From Colimorpha sp045639845 (GTDB lineage: Bacteria > Bacteroidota > Bacteroidia > Bacteroidales > P3): DNA of 25,757 bases. Of this stretch, positions 15,262 through 22,750 are shown one piece after another (the stretch's first letter is position 1; the number at the start of each line of letters is the position of its first letter). The stretch covers positions 1 through 25,757 of the forward strand of contig JAZUDW010000096.1 in NCBI GenBank assembly GCA_045639845.1, in the 5' to 3' direction. Made by a program: the position numbers and the translations under genes. The notes under the pieces were generated by a model that worked only from the letters and a program-made list of their open reading frames with translations, made no database searches and had not been told where the DNA came from.

Positions 15262-16908
15262 TTAATGAAATATGATTACACTATTTTTATATGTGTGTCC
15301 GTCGATGGTAAGTTCTATGTAATAAGCACCCGAAGGGAGCCCAGTGAGGTTGAGCATATGGGTAGTGGTGGAGAGGATGGTGCGTCCCTGGAGGACGATA
15401 TTGCCCTGGGTGTCGCGAAGCAGATAGGTAGCCTCTCCTATGGCAGGCACACTCACCTTGACCATACCGTTGCTTGGATTGGGGAAAAGGAATAGAGACT
15501 CATCGGCACTCACCTCTGCCGGCAGATGAGCCGGAGTTGTATAGTCCATGCCTTTGCATGTTGATACCCCTTTGTACAAAGGATCGAGCCAGTGGCATAG
15601 ACTGCCCGAGGCCTGCCCATTGCCGCTCCAAGAAGAGGCTATACGGCCATACATGCTATAGCCAGAGGCATCTTCGCACGATACAGGACCAAAGGCAGCC
15701 CACAGCTGTCCGATAACGAGACCATCGGAATTAAAGATGGGAGACCCCGAAGAACCCTGCTCAACAACGCCTTTCGTCGGAGTCCAATCGACACGGTAGA
15801 AACGGGAATAGTTGCCAGCCGTGAGCTGTATGCGATAGGGGAAGCTGATTTTCTTGATGTCGCCACCCGGATGGTGAATGCCGCATCCGATACCTGGCTT
15901 ATCAACCACCGCGCGGCTCCATCCCGCATAGTAGGGCTGATAGGCATCGGGGATAGGCTCGTTGAGTCGCACAAGCCAAAAATCCGACTCCCCCCATTTG
16001 GCCAATGTGGTACCACCAATCACAGTTTGATCGATAGGGGCATCGTCAGCACCACAAGAGGAAGCCTGATAGTTGAAGAAGAAAGTGTGACCGATGATAG
16101 AATCGTGCACATCCTGGCAGTGGTAGGCGGAGAGCACATAGGGTGCTTTATCGTTGGCTGTATTGTTGACCAAAGCACCAGAACAGAGATAGCCGCCGCT
16201 AGTGGTGAGCGTATATATCTCCACCACAGAGCGTATCTGATCGCGCCATGGGTCGCCCATCTCACACGCCACATCGATATGGCAATGTCCTTTGGAATAA
16301 CCTATATGGTCTTTGGCTGAGAGGTTGTCGGCATAGATATCCTTGTAACCTTGATTGATACGGCCAATGCGAAACAGGGCCGACGACCGATAGGTCTCTA
16401 CTTGGTTCAGGGGTATCTGGTATTCGACGAAACACACCGATCCGGGAATAGGCTGGGTGTAAAAGGTGCCGTCGGGCTGACGATTCTGCTGTGTGAAAGA
16501 ACCGAACACATGGGAGCCTTGTTCATCGTAGATAAAAAGACGCGCACCGACGGGGAGATCGAAACGAGAGAACCAAAGCGACTGGAAGGTGGCACCGGGC
16601 GAAGAGACTTTCAATACCCCTACGGCCACTTGCTGCTGCAGTTCGTTGGAAACTATACGGTAACTGCCCTCCGTGAACAGAACCTCAATGTCAACATCGC
16701 GTGTGATACCCATACGCAAAGGCGACGAACCTTCGATCATATCGACATCCTGTTGTAGATAGAAAGTCTTATCGATGGAGGGAGCTTCATAATGGCGTAC
16801 GGCCGACAATCGAAAGGCGTCCATCGTGGGTTTGCCACCATGACTCACTTGCGCCACGACGGTAGCAGAGAACGACAATACAAGAATAAGGAGTAAGGAT
16901 TTCTTCAT
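15262..16908 (-). CDS. T9SS-secreted lysyl-endopeptidase-like serine protease, copy 1
   Basis: A 548-residue secreted protease of the Achromobacter lysyl endopeptidase (API) branch of the trypsin superfamily. I start it at 16908 (MKKSLLLILVLSFSATVVAQ signal peptide); an in-frame ATG at 16926 adds six residues. After a propeptide-like region (about 21-205) the protease domain begins near GHCHIDVAC. The triad is visible as SAYHC (His263), ESDFWLVRL (Asp309) and EQGSSGSP (Ser389). The residue aligned with API Asp225, which selects lysine, is Ser418 (GYSMYGRI), so preference is probably not strict Lys. Residues about 470-548, beginning FLFPNPSNGMV, are a type A T9SS C-terminal sorting domain, so it should be exported and surface-anchored or released. 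It is paralogous to the gene at 17172-18830, 263 nt upstream. Confidence 0.9.
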   Translation of the reverse strand: MKKSLLLILVLSFSATVVAQVSHGGKPTMDAFRLSAVRHYEAPSIDKTFYLQQDVDMIEGSSPLRMGITRDVDIEVLFTEGSYRIVSNELQQQVAVGVLKVSSPGATFQSLWFSRFDLPVGARLFIYDEQGSHVFGSFTQQNRQPDGTFYTQPIPGSVCFVEYQIPLNQVETYRSSALFRIGRINQGYKDIYADNLSAKDHIGYSKGHCHIDVACEMGDPWRDQIRSVVEIYTLTTSGGYLCSGALVNNTANDKAPYVLSAYHCQDVHDSIIGHTFFFNYQASSCGADDAPIDQTVIGGTTLAKWGESDFWLVRLNEPIPDAYQPYYAGWSRAVVDKPGIGCGIHHPGGDIKKISFPYRIQLTAGNYSRFYRVDWTPTKGVVEQGSSGSPIFNSDGLVIGQLWAAFGPVSCEDASGYSMYGRIASSWSGNGQASGSLCHWLDPLYKGVSTCKGMDYTTPAHLPAEVSADESLFLFPNPSNGMVKVSVPAIGEATYLLRDTQGNIVLQGRTILSTTTHMLNLTGLPSGAYYIELTIDGHTYKNSVIIFH

Positions 16909-17171
16909 GTTTTTTTGAGTGATCACTAATTAATCACTTTATTTATTCAACAAATCAACAATAATTTACGACTAATCACTTTATTCAAATCAACCGGAGG
17001 TCAACGACCGTAGTGGAGCTAACAAATCAACAACAGTTTATTTTTAGTGATCAGTGTAGTGTGAGCAGTAATCCGACAAGTGTGCTTGCCGGGTGGTATT
17101 ACCAGTTCACTCATCACTGTTCACCGATCACTATGTCATCACTTTATTCGATTCAACAATCCTCAAAAGAA
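16909..17171. repeat. Intergenic repeat mosaic between the tandem proteases
   Basis: The gap is nearly all repeat modules. It contains TGATCACTAATTAATCACTT (16920 on), shared with 18968 on; two ATTCAACAAATCAACAATA-type runs; a block at 17000-17023 ending TGGAGCTAAC, shared with 20968-20991; AGTGATCAGTG (17046-17056); and ATCCGACAAGTGTGCTTGCC followed by GGGTGGTATT (17071-17100), shared in diverged form with 18896 on. I see no clear promoter or terminator. The arrangement suggests that part of the gap was copied along with the protease gene and was later remodelled. Confidence 0.75.
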
Positions 17172-18830
17172 TTATTTACTGATTACCAGAGTCTGGGAAT
17201 AGCACTTAGAGGAGGTGTAGAGCACCAAACGATACGAACCACTGGTGAGCATGCCAAGGTTGAGGGTCTGTACAGTAGAAGTGAGAACGGTACGTCCTTC
17301 GGCCACACAACGACCTGCAACATCGAAAACCTTATAGTTCGCGTCGCCCAGTTCCTCTACATCGATGGTAACCATACCTTTCGATGGATTGGGGAAGATG
17401 TTGAGTTTGGGCATCTGCTCCATATCGTGGATGTTGACAGGGGTGTCGGTATAGTCTAGACCATCGAGCACTGTAATGCCCGTGTTGGCCGAATCCAGCC
17501 AGTCGCTAAGGCGTCCGGTAGAGGTACCGTCACCAGTCCATGAGGAATAGATACGGCCATAGAGGTCTTCGCCAGCCATCTGGTCGCAGGCGCTGGAACC
17601 AGCATAAAGCTGACCAATCACACGACCTTCGGCATTGAAGAGTGCCGAGCCCGAGGAGCCCTGTTCGGTGACACCTTTGTTTTCGGCACCAGTAAACCAG
17701 CCCACGCGGTAAAACTTGGTATAAGATCCCGTCATACGGTTGATGTATTTGGGGAAAGAAATCTTCTTGGTGTCGCCACCGGGGTGATGGATACATACGC
17801 CTACAGCGGGAGCACTCACATTGGTGCGGTCCCAACCAGCATAGTAAGGCTCAAAGTTGTCGGGGATAGTACGGTTCAGCTTGATCAGACAGAAGTCAGA
17901 GCCACCATCAAAGCTATATTTGGCCATGATATTGAAACCGGTGATAGCCTTCGAGGTAGGGGCCGATCCGCCCGAGCAATTAGCATTCTGATACTTCCAA
18001 TAGAAGATCATATTGGTAAGTCCGCCATACTGGTCCAGATCCTGGCAATGGTAAGCCGTAAGCACGTAAGGCGTGCGGTCTTGATTGGTGTTGTTCACCG
18101 TGGTGCCGGTACACATAAACGAATAGTAGGACGTACGAAGCTGTATGGCCACAGTGGCACGGATCTGATTTTCCCAGCCCTCGCTTTCAGGACAAGCCAC
18201 GTTGATATGGCAGTTGCCTTCGGCATCGCCCAACGCACCTTTCTGTATATCGGGGTCAGCCACAACGCGGAAGAGATCCTTGTAGCCATGCACCACCTGG
18301 CTCAGCACAAGGCGACCTTGGCCAGCCACCTCGGCAGGCTCACGATATTCTATATAGCAAACGCTACCAGGGATAGCTTGGGTATAGAAGTTGCCTTCGG
18401 GCAACACATCCTCGGCAGTAAACCTACCCAACACAAAATCACCGCTGGCATCGTAGATGAAGAGCTCCGCACCCTTGGGCAGGTCAAAGGTAGAGAAGTC
18501 GAGATTCATAAACACGGCATTGGGCGAGCACACACCCATGCGCCACACCTGGCTACCGTCAGTCTCAACAGCAACACTGCCATCTTTCATATTGCTGATA
18601 TTCACATCCTGCACCACACCCACACGAAGAGGAGTGCCGAACTTTACAGAACCCGCATCCTCGGCCAAGTAACGCTGATTATCGATAGCAGGAAGGGGCA
18701 CCACAGCTGCAGGAGCTTTAGTGTGATTATAGATAGGTGTGCCACCATGCGACACCTGAGCTTTCATGGCCGTAGAGCCTACAAGCATAGCAGCTGCCAA
18801 TACAGCCACCTTTACAATGTTTTTTCTCAT
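17172..18830 (-). CDS. T9SS-secreted lysyl-endopeptidase-like serine protease, copy 2
   Basis: A 552-residue paralogue of the next gene, with signal peptide MRKNIVKVAVLAAAMLVGST ending near MKAQ. A propeptide-like region precedes the protease domain, which starts near GNCHINVAC (residue 206). The triad is His261 in LTAYHC, Asp312 in GSDFCLIKL and Ser395 in EQGSSGSA. Asp422 in GEDLYGRI aligns with API Asp225, so cleavage after lysine is predicted. The API His210 position reads Tyr409 (GQLYAG). A T9SS type A sorting domain begins at IFPNPSKGMV (478) and runs to the end. It is first of the tandem pair on the minus strand, with a predicted promoter near 19057 and a leader of about 220 nt filled with repeats. 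The two proteins align along their whole length, pointing to gene duplication. Confidence 0.92.
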   Translation of the reverse strand: MRKNIVKVAVLAAAMLVGSTAMKAQVSHGGTPIYNHTKAPAAVVPLPAIDNQRYLAEDAGSVKFGTPLRVGVVQDVNISNMKDGSVAVETDGSQVWRMGVCSPNAVFMNLDFSTFDLPKGAELFIYDASGDFVLGRFTAEDVLPEGNFYTQAIPGSVCYIEYREPAEVAGQGRLVLSQVVHGYKDLFRVVADPDIQKGALGDAEGNCHINVACPESEGWENQIRATVAIQLRTSYYSFMCTGTTVNNTNQDRTPYVLTAYHCQDLDQYGGLTNMIFYWKYQNANCSGGSAPTSKAITGFNIMAKYSFDGGSDFCLIKLNRTIPDNFEPYYAGWDRTNVSAPAVGVCIHHPGGDTKKISFPKYINRMTGSYTKFYRVGWFTGAENKGVTEQGSSGSALFNAEGRVIGQLYAGSSACDQMAGEDLYGRIYSSWTGDGTSTGRLSDWLDSANTGITVLDGLDYTDTPVNIHDMEQMPKLNIFPNPSKGMVTIDVEELGDANYKVFDVAGRCVAEGRTVLTSTVQTLNLGMLTSGSYRLVLYTSSKCYSQTLVISK

Positions 18831-18884
18831 TTTTGTTTGTTACGTTAGAGTTGCTTTTTGATATGTTGGGGGCAATCAAAGAAG

Positions 18885-19004
18885 AGTGATCAGTGATCCG
18901 ACAAATGTATGTGCTGGGTGGTATTGTCTGTTCACTGATTACTATCTATCGTCTGTTCACTGATCACTGATCACTAATTAATCACTTTATTCAATTCAAC
19001 AATA
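18885..19004. repeat. Dispersed repeat mosaic upstream of protease copy 2
   Basis: This is the counterpart of 17046-17160. Both run AGTGATCAGTG, ATCCGACAA, GGGTGGTATT, GTTCACT, a stretch rich in GATCACT, CACTTTATTC and ATTCAACAAT in the same order and orientation, with about 15 nt missing after the first element and an extra CTGTTCACTGATCACT segment here. If the promoter at 19057 is right, the mosaic is transcribed as 5' leader. Confidence 0.75.
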
Positions 19005-19056
19005 ATATTTTATTTTACAATACATTCATTAGTGCGAAAAAAACATAATCGCACTG

Positions 19057-19064
19057 CAAAAGTA
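19057..19064 (-). promoter_or_regulatory. Predicted -7 element for protease copy 2
   Basis: On the minus strand TACTTTTG (19064-19057) fits TAnnTTTG and is followed by CAG. A TTG at the ideal 19-nt spacing is not present, so the -33 match is poor. The implied leader is about 220 nt. Confidence 0.45.
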
Positions 19065-19117
19065 AGAAAAAGATTTTACAATACAGACAAATACTACACA
19101 AACTTAGAAGTTTTTTG

Positions 19118-19125
19118 TATCTTTG
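19118..19125 (+). promoter_or_regulatory. Predicted -7 element for glyS
   Basis: TATCTTTG preceded by TTTTTTG and followed by CAC is the classical Bacteroidetes -7 box. No TTG lies at the usual -33 position. Transcription would start near 19132, giving a leader of about 63 nt with the small GCCGA/TCGGC hairpin. Confidence 0.65.
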
Positions 19126-19194
19126 CACTTCGAAAAGGCCGAGCCATCATCGGCTTTAACCTTGTATGTCAATCAAATAATAAAAACAATAGTT

Positions 19195-20727
19195 ATGGCT
19201 AACAATGAAGATGCTTTCAAAAAAGTAGTATCGCACGCTAAAGAATACGGTTTTATCTTCCCTTCCAGCGAAATCTACGACGGTCTAGGTGCTGTTTACG
19301 ACTACGGCCAACTCGGTATAGAACTCAAAAATAATATCAAAAGCTATTGGTGGAAATCGATGGTACAATACCACGAGAACATTGTAGGTATCGACTCCGC
19401 CATCTTTATGCACCCCAAGATATGGAAAGCATCGGGCCACGTGGATGCTTTCAACGACCCTCTCATCGACAATAAAGACTCCAAGAAACGCTATCGTGCC
19501 GATGTGCTTATAGAAGACCACATCGCCAAGATCGAAGATAAGATAAAGAAAGAATGCGACAAAGCACAGAAACGCTTTGGCGACGCCTTCGACCGCCAGC
19601 AGTTTGTAAGCACCAACGGCCGCGTACTTGAATATCAAGCCAAGATCGACGAGATCACCCAACGATACAGCGAGTGCATGAACGCCAACGACCTCGCTGG
19701 CCTACGCCAGCTCATCATCGATTTGGAGATCGCCTGTCCCATCTCGGGCACCAGAAACTGGACCGAAGTACGCCAGTTCAACCTCATGTTCGCCACCCAG
19801 ATGGGCAGCGTGAGCGAAGGCAGCGACACCATCTACCTCCGTCCCGAAACAGCACAGGGTATCTTTGTAAACTTCCTCAACGTGCAAAAAAGCGGCCACA
19901 TGAAGGTGCCATTCGGCATCGCCCAGATAGGCAAAGCCTTCCGTAACGAGATCGTAGCGCGCCAGTTCATATTCCGCATGCGCGAATTCGAGCAGATGGA
20001 GATGCAGTTCTTTGTTCGCCCCGGCCAAGAGCTCAAATGGTTCGAATACTGGAAGCAAGAGCGTCTGAAATGGCATCTTGCATTGGGCATCCCCGCCGAT
20101 AAATACCGCTACCACGATCACGAGAAACTCGCACACTACGCCAACGCTGCTACCGATATCGAGTTCGAGTTCCCATTCGGCTTCAAAGAGCTCGAAGGCA
20201 TCCACAGCCGTACCGACTTCGACCTCAGCCGTCACAGCGAATTCTCGGGAAAAAAGCTCCAGTATTTCGACAGTGAGCCCAACGAGAACTACACCCCCTA
20301 CGTGATCGAGACCTCTATCGGAGTGGATCGTACTTTCCTCGCCGTCTTCAGCCATGCCCTTAAAGAAGAGACCCTGGCCGACAGCACCAAACGCACCGTA
20401 CTCAGCCTTCCCCCAGTGCTAGCACCCTACAAAGCAGCCATCCTCCCCTTGGTGAAGAAAGACGGTCTGCCCGAGAAAGCAAGAGAGATCTTCGACAACC
20501 TGAAACACGACTTCATGCTGCAATACGACGAGAAAAACGCCATCGGCCGCCGCTATCGCCGCCAGGATGCCATCGGCACCCCCTTCTGCATCACCATCGA
20601 CAACGACACCCTTGAAAGCAACACCGTCACCGTCCGCGAACGCGACACCATGGAGCAGGAGCGCATAGCTATCGACCAACTCGACAGCTACCTGCACCGC
20701 CGCATCAAACCTATCAATGTAGATTAA
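19195..20727 (+). CDS. glyS: Glycyl-tRNA synthetase (homodimeric type)
   Basis: A 510-residue class II aminoacyl-tRNA synthetase of the alpha2 type that charges tRNA-Gly in the cytoplasm. The ATG at 19195 opens the conserved N-terminus MANNEDAFKKVVSHAKEYGF; an earlier in-frame ATG at 19123 overlaps the promoter and is rejected. Conserved parts: SSEIYDGLGAVYDYGQLG (24-41), RYRADVLIEDH (99-109), NWTEVRQFNLMFAT (188-201), YLRPETAQGIFVNF, motif 2 FRNEIVARQFIFRMREFEQM (249-268), and motif 3 ETSIGVDRTFLAVF with the C-terminal anticodon-binding domain after LPPVLAPYKAAILPL. Homology to this family is unambiguous. The gene stands alone, with its own promoter and a hairpin after its stop. I use the symbol glyS as often used in Bacteroidales; glyQS is also applied to this type. 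Confidence 0.96.
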   Translation: MANNEDAFKKVVSHAKEYGFIFPSSEIYDGLGAVYDYGQLGIELKNNIKSYWWKSMVQYHENIVGIDSAIFMHPKIWKASGHVDAFNDPLIDNKDSKKRYRADVLIEDHIAKIEDKIKKECDKAQKRFGDAFDRQQFVSTNGRVLEYQAKIDEITQRYSECMNANDLAGLRQLIIDLEIACPISGTRNWTEVRQFNLMFATQMGSVSEGSDTIYLRPETAQGIFVNFLNVQKSGHMKVPFGIAQIGKAFRNEIVARQFIFRMREFEQMEMQFFVRPGQELKWFEYWKQERLKWHLALGIPADKYRYHDHEKLAHYANAATDIEFEFPFGFKELEGIHSRTDFDLSRHSEFSGKKLQYFDSEPNENYTPYVIETSIGVDRTFLAVFSHALKEETLADSTKRTVLSLPPVLAPYKAAILPLVKKDGLPEKAREIFDNLKHDFMLQYDEKNAIGRRYRRQDAIGTPFCITIDNDTLESNTVTVRERDTMEQERIAIDQLDSYLHRRIKPINVD

Positions 20728-20791
20728 CCGCATCTATCCACACACGCCTGCATGCTAACGAAACGCACAGGCTCAATCACCACCCTAAACA

Positions 20792-20827
20792 AGTAGGAGG
20801 AAGAACTAACGCAGTTTTCCTCCTACT
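20792..20827 (+). terminator. Probable terminator of glyS
   Basis: AGTAGGAGGAA (20792-20802) and TTCCTCCTACT (20817-20827) form an 11-bp stem with a 14-nt loop. Only a short T run (GTT) follows, so it may be a weak intrinsic terminator. Confidence 0.55.
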
Positions 20828-20967
20828 GTTAGGTGGTATGGCTATTTGTACCCGTTATCATACAATCGTACGGACCTTCCCCAATAGCCACCTTCTGTAC
20901 AATGCGACCATAAAAACAATAATATGAAGTTGACCGTTGACTCTTTTGATAGTGAAGCCAATCTGAT

Positions 20968-21057
20968 GTCAGCGACCGAAGTGGAGCTAACTGTTACACT
21001 TACACGAAAGGAGCCTTCAAATCAACAACTAAACAGGAGATAGCCTCACTGATCACC
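20968..21057 (-). repeat. Dispersed intergenic repeat copy, inverted
   Basis: Two modules. The first (20968-20991) is GTCAGCGACCGAAGTGGAGC followed by TAAC, two bases different from 17000-17023. The second (21014-21057), read on the minus strand, gives GTGATCAGTGAGGCTATCTC then CTGTTTAGTTGTTGATTTG, nearly the sequence at 22820-22860. The copy lies just beyond the 3' end of queF. Confidence 0.75.
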
Positions 21058-21071
21058 AAAAGAAACACATT

Positions 21072-21527
21072 TCACTCGTGCGTAGCGAAGCGCTGATAGG
21101 CCAACTCTTCGTAGCGTGTGCCTGGGCGGCCATAGTTGGCATAGGGATAGATGGAGATACCACCCCGGGGGGTAAAGATACCTGTAACCTCGATATATTT
21201 GGGATCCATGAGCTTGATAAGGTCTTTCATAATGATATTGACACAGTCTTCATGGAAGTCGCCATGGTTTCTGAAGCTGAAGAGGTAGAGTTTCAAGCTC
21301 TTGCTTTCAACCATCCTGACGTCGGGTATGTAGGAGATTCGTATCTCGGCAAAATCGGGCTGGCCTGTAATGGGGCAAAGGCTTGTGAACTCGGGACAGT
21401 TGAAACGAACCCAGTAGTCGTTGTGGGGATGTTTGTTGACGAAGGTTTCGAGCACCTCGGGTGCGTAATCGGACTTGTATTCTGTGTTGCGGCCCAAACT
21501 CTGCAGGCCATCGTTGGTTCTATCCAT
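21072..21527 (-). CDS. queF: NADPH-dependent 7-cyano-7-deazaguanine reductase QueF, unimodular type
   Basis: A 151-residue enzyme that reduces preQ0 to preQ1 with NADPH in the queuosine tRNA-modification pathway, in the cytoplasm. I start at 21527 (MDRTNDGLQSLGRNTEYK), which gives the usual length for the short tunnel-fold type; an in-frame ATG at 21572 would add 15 residues of Asn/Lys-rich sequence. The active site is clear: FNCPEFTSLCPITGQPDFAE with catalytic Cys51 and Asp58 (equivalent to Bacillus Cys55 and Asp62). The QueF motif ESKSLKLYLFSFRNHGDFHE (74-93) supplies the substrate-binding Glu and NADPH contacts. No queC, queD or queE lie nearby, but folE, which makes the first intermediate of this pathway, lies about 4 kb upstream. 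Confidence 0.95.
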   Translation of the reverse strand: MDRTNDGLQSLGRNTEYKSDYAPEVLETFVNKHPHNDYWVRFNCPEFTSLCPITGQPDFAEIRISYIPDVRMVESKSLKLYLFSFRNHGDFHEDCVNIIMKDLIKLMDPKYIEVTGIFTPRGGISIYPYANYGRPGTRYEELAYQRFATHE

Positions 21528-21667
21528 GGGGTGTGATATATTGTTTTTATTATTTTTTGTTTTCCTAAGCATTCATCAATGAGGCTCTCTTTTTGGTGAT
21601 CGTTATTTAATGGTTTTGGGTGTTTTTTCTTCTTCACTAAAAAAGGGAGGATTTGCGGCATAGGAGG

Positions 21668-22750
21668 CTATTTGGTTACCCGCACGCGGGGATCCAGGAT
21701 TCCATAGAGGATATCGGTGACGATGTTGATGACAACGAGCAGCACGCATACGAAGAGTATAGCGCCCATGACTACGGGGAAATCGTATTTTTCCAAGCCA
21801 TCCACTATCACAATGCCCATTCCTTTCCAGTCGAATACATATTCCACAAACACGGCTCCGGCCAAGAGGCTTGCCAGCCACCCGCTGGCGGAGGTGACGA
21901 TGGGGTTCATGGCGTTGCGAAGGGCATGACGCACCACGAGGCGGCGATAGCTGATGCCTTTGGCCCGCGCTGTACGGATATAGTCATGCGAGAGGGCTTC
22001 GAGCATGCTGCTCTTGGTGAGCTGTATGAGCACCGAAAGGGGGCGGATGCCCAGGGTGAAGGCAGGCAGGATGAGATTCTTGAGGTCTAAATATTCCCCG
22101 CCGCCATAGTCATCGACGGTAAAGAGGTTGCCAAACATATTGAGGTGGGTGACGTCGGCCATCACGTAGGCAAAGAGATACGCTACCAATATAGCGGCAA
22201 AGAACGATGGCAACGACATACCCAAGGTGGCAACAAAGAGTGCCACTTTATCGAACCAGGAGTCTTTGTAGATGGCACAGAACACGCCTACCACCACACC
22301 AACCACCAGCGCAAACAACATGGCCACAAGGGCAAGGAGCGCCGTTTGCGGGAAGGAGGACCTGATAATCTCCCCTACCCTGCGCTTGCTCTGGTAGGAT
22401 CGCCGCAGATAGGGGGCTTTCGCCACCAGCTGGGTGCTGCCAATATGCACTATGGGAAAGAAGGGGGCATACTTCGAGGGATCGAGATAGAAATAGGAAC
22501 TGGTATCCGTAGCATTGTGCAGCGACAAAGGCATGAGGTCGTTAAGATAGTTCACAAACTGCAACGGTAGGGGCTTGTCTCGCCCGAGGTCTTTGTTAAT
22601 AATGGCTATACTCTCTGCATCGGCTCTCTGTCCCAGCATCATACGTGCCGGATCGCCTGGAAGAATGTTGAATAGAAAAAACACCAGCACAACTACTCCC
22701 AATATCACTAGGAGCCCATACAAAAGTCGTTTACGGATATATGCTAGCAT
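21668..22750 (-). CDS. ABC transporter permease, DppB/OppB type
   Basis: A 360-residue inner-membrane permease of the peptide/nickel (DppB/OppB) family. Evidence: N-terminal MLAYIRKRLLYGLLVILGVV, FNILPGDPA just after the first membrane segment, about six hydrophobic segments, and the EAA loop EALSHDYIRTARAKGISYRR (251-270), which contacts the ATPase. The C-terminus VTDILYGILDPRVRVTK is typical. A longer than usual periplasmic stretch (about 45-125) follows helix 1. No partner permease (DppC), ATPase or binding protein is in the window, so this is an isolated component whose substrate cannot be told. queF begins 140 nt downstream on the same strand and may be co-transcribed. Confidence 0.92.
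   Translation of the reverse strand: MLAYIRKRLLYGLLVILGVVVLVFFLFNILPGDPARMMLGQRADAESIAIINKDLGRDKPLPLQFVNYLNDLMPLSLHNATDTSSYFYLDPSKYAPFFPIVHIGSTQLVAKAPYLRRSYQSKRRVGEIIRSSFPQTALLALVAMLFALVVGVVVGVFCAIYKDSWFDKVALFVATLGMSLPSFFAAILVAYLFAYVMADVTHLNMFGNLFTVDDYGGGEYLDLKNLILPAFTLGIRPLSVLIQLTKSSMLEALSHDYIRTARAKGISYRRLVVRHALRNAMNPIVTSASGWLASLLAGAVFVEYVFDWKGMGIVIVDGLEKYDFPVVMGAILFVCVLLVVINIVTDILYGILDPRVRVTK

Larger units (their letters stand above)
18831..19194. other. 364-bp divergent intergenic region with repeats and two promoters
   Basis: This gap lies between the divergent protease copy 2 and glyS. From 18885 to about 19004 it holds a repeat mosaic: AGTGATCAGTG, ATCCGACAAATGTATGTGCT then GGGTGGTATT, three TGATCA sites, then TGATCACTAATTAATCACTT. 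The rest is AT-rich and holds a minus-strand -7 (19057-19064) and a plus-strand -7 (19118-19125). A short hairpin GCCGA / TCGGC (19138-19142 / 19150-19154) lies at the 5' end of the glyS leader. No T-box or RNA gene is recognisable. Confidence 0.7.
20728..21071. other. 344-bp convergent intergenic region, glyS / queF
   Basis: After glyS come a terminator-like hairpin (20792-20827), then an inverted repeat GGT-AT-GGCTATT (20835-20846) / AATAGCCACC (20883-20892) around a 36-nt loop, then from about 20926 the dispersed repeat modules. These are a 24-nt block at 20968-20991 matching 17000-17023 with two differences, and 21014-21057, whose reverse complement matches 22820-22860. I see no ORF or known RNA gene. 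Confidence 0.65.

Noticed and set aside
15262..18830. Protease pair as a mobile or horizontally acquired island
   Set aside because: No transposase, integrase, tRNA or clear boundary repeats flank the pair, and base composition looks like the neighbours. Local tandem duplication is simpler.
17784..18848. 354-codon plus-strand frame opposite protease copy 2
   Set aside because: The minus strand encodes a complete secreted protease with signal peptide, triad and sorting domain; the plus frame is rich in His/Arg/Ile without motifs and is a shadow.
19126..19194. T-box or other tRNA-sensing riboswitch in the glyS leader
   Set aside because: The leader is only about 63 nt with one five-base-pair hairpin. 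There is no T-box sequence and no terminator/antiterminator pair.
20728..21071. tRNA or small protein gene in the glyS-queF gap
   Set aside because: No cloverleaf arms, no TTCRA-type T loop with matching acceptor stem, and no convincing ORF; the content is hairpins and dispersed repeats.
21528..21572. Longer QueF start at 21572
   Set aside because: The added residues (LRKTKNNKNNISHP) come from AT-rich intergenic DNA, and the family normally begins just before the LGRNTEYK-like segment.
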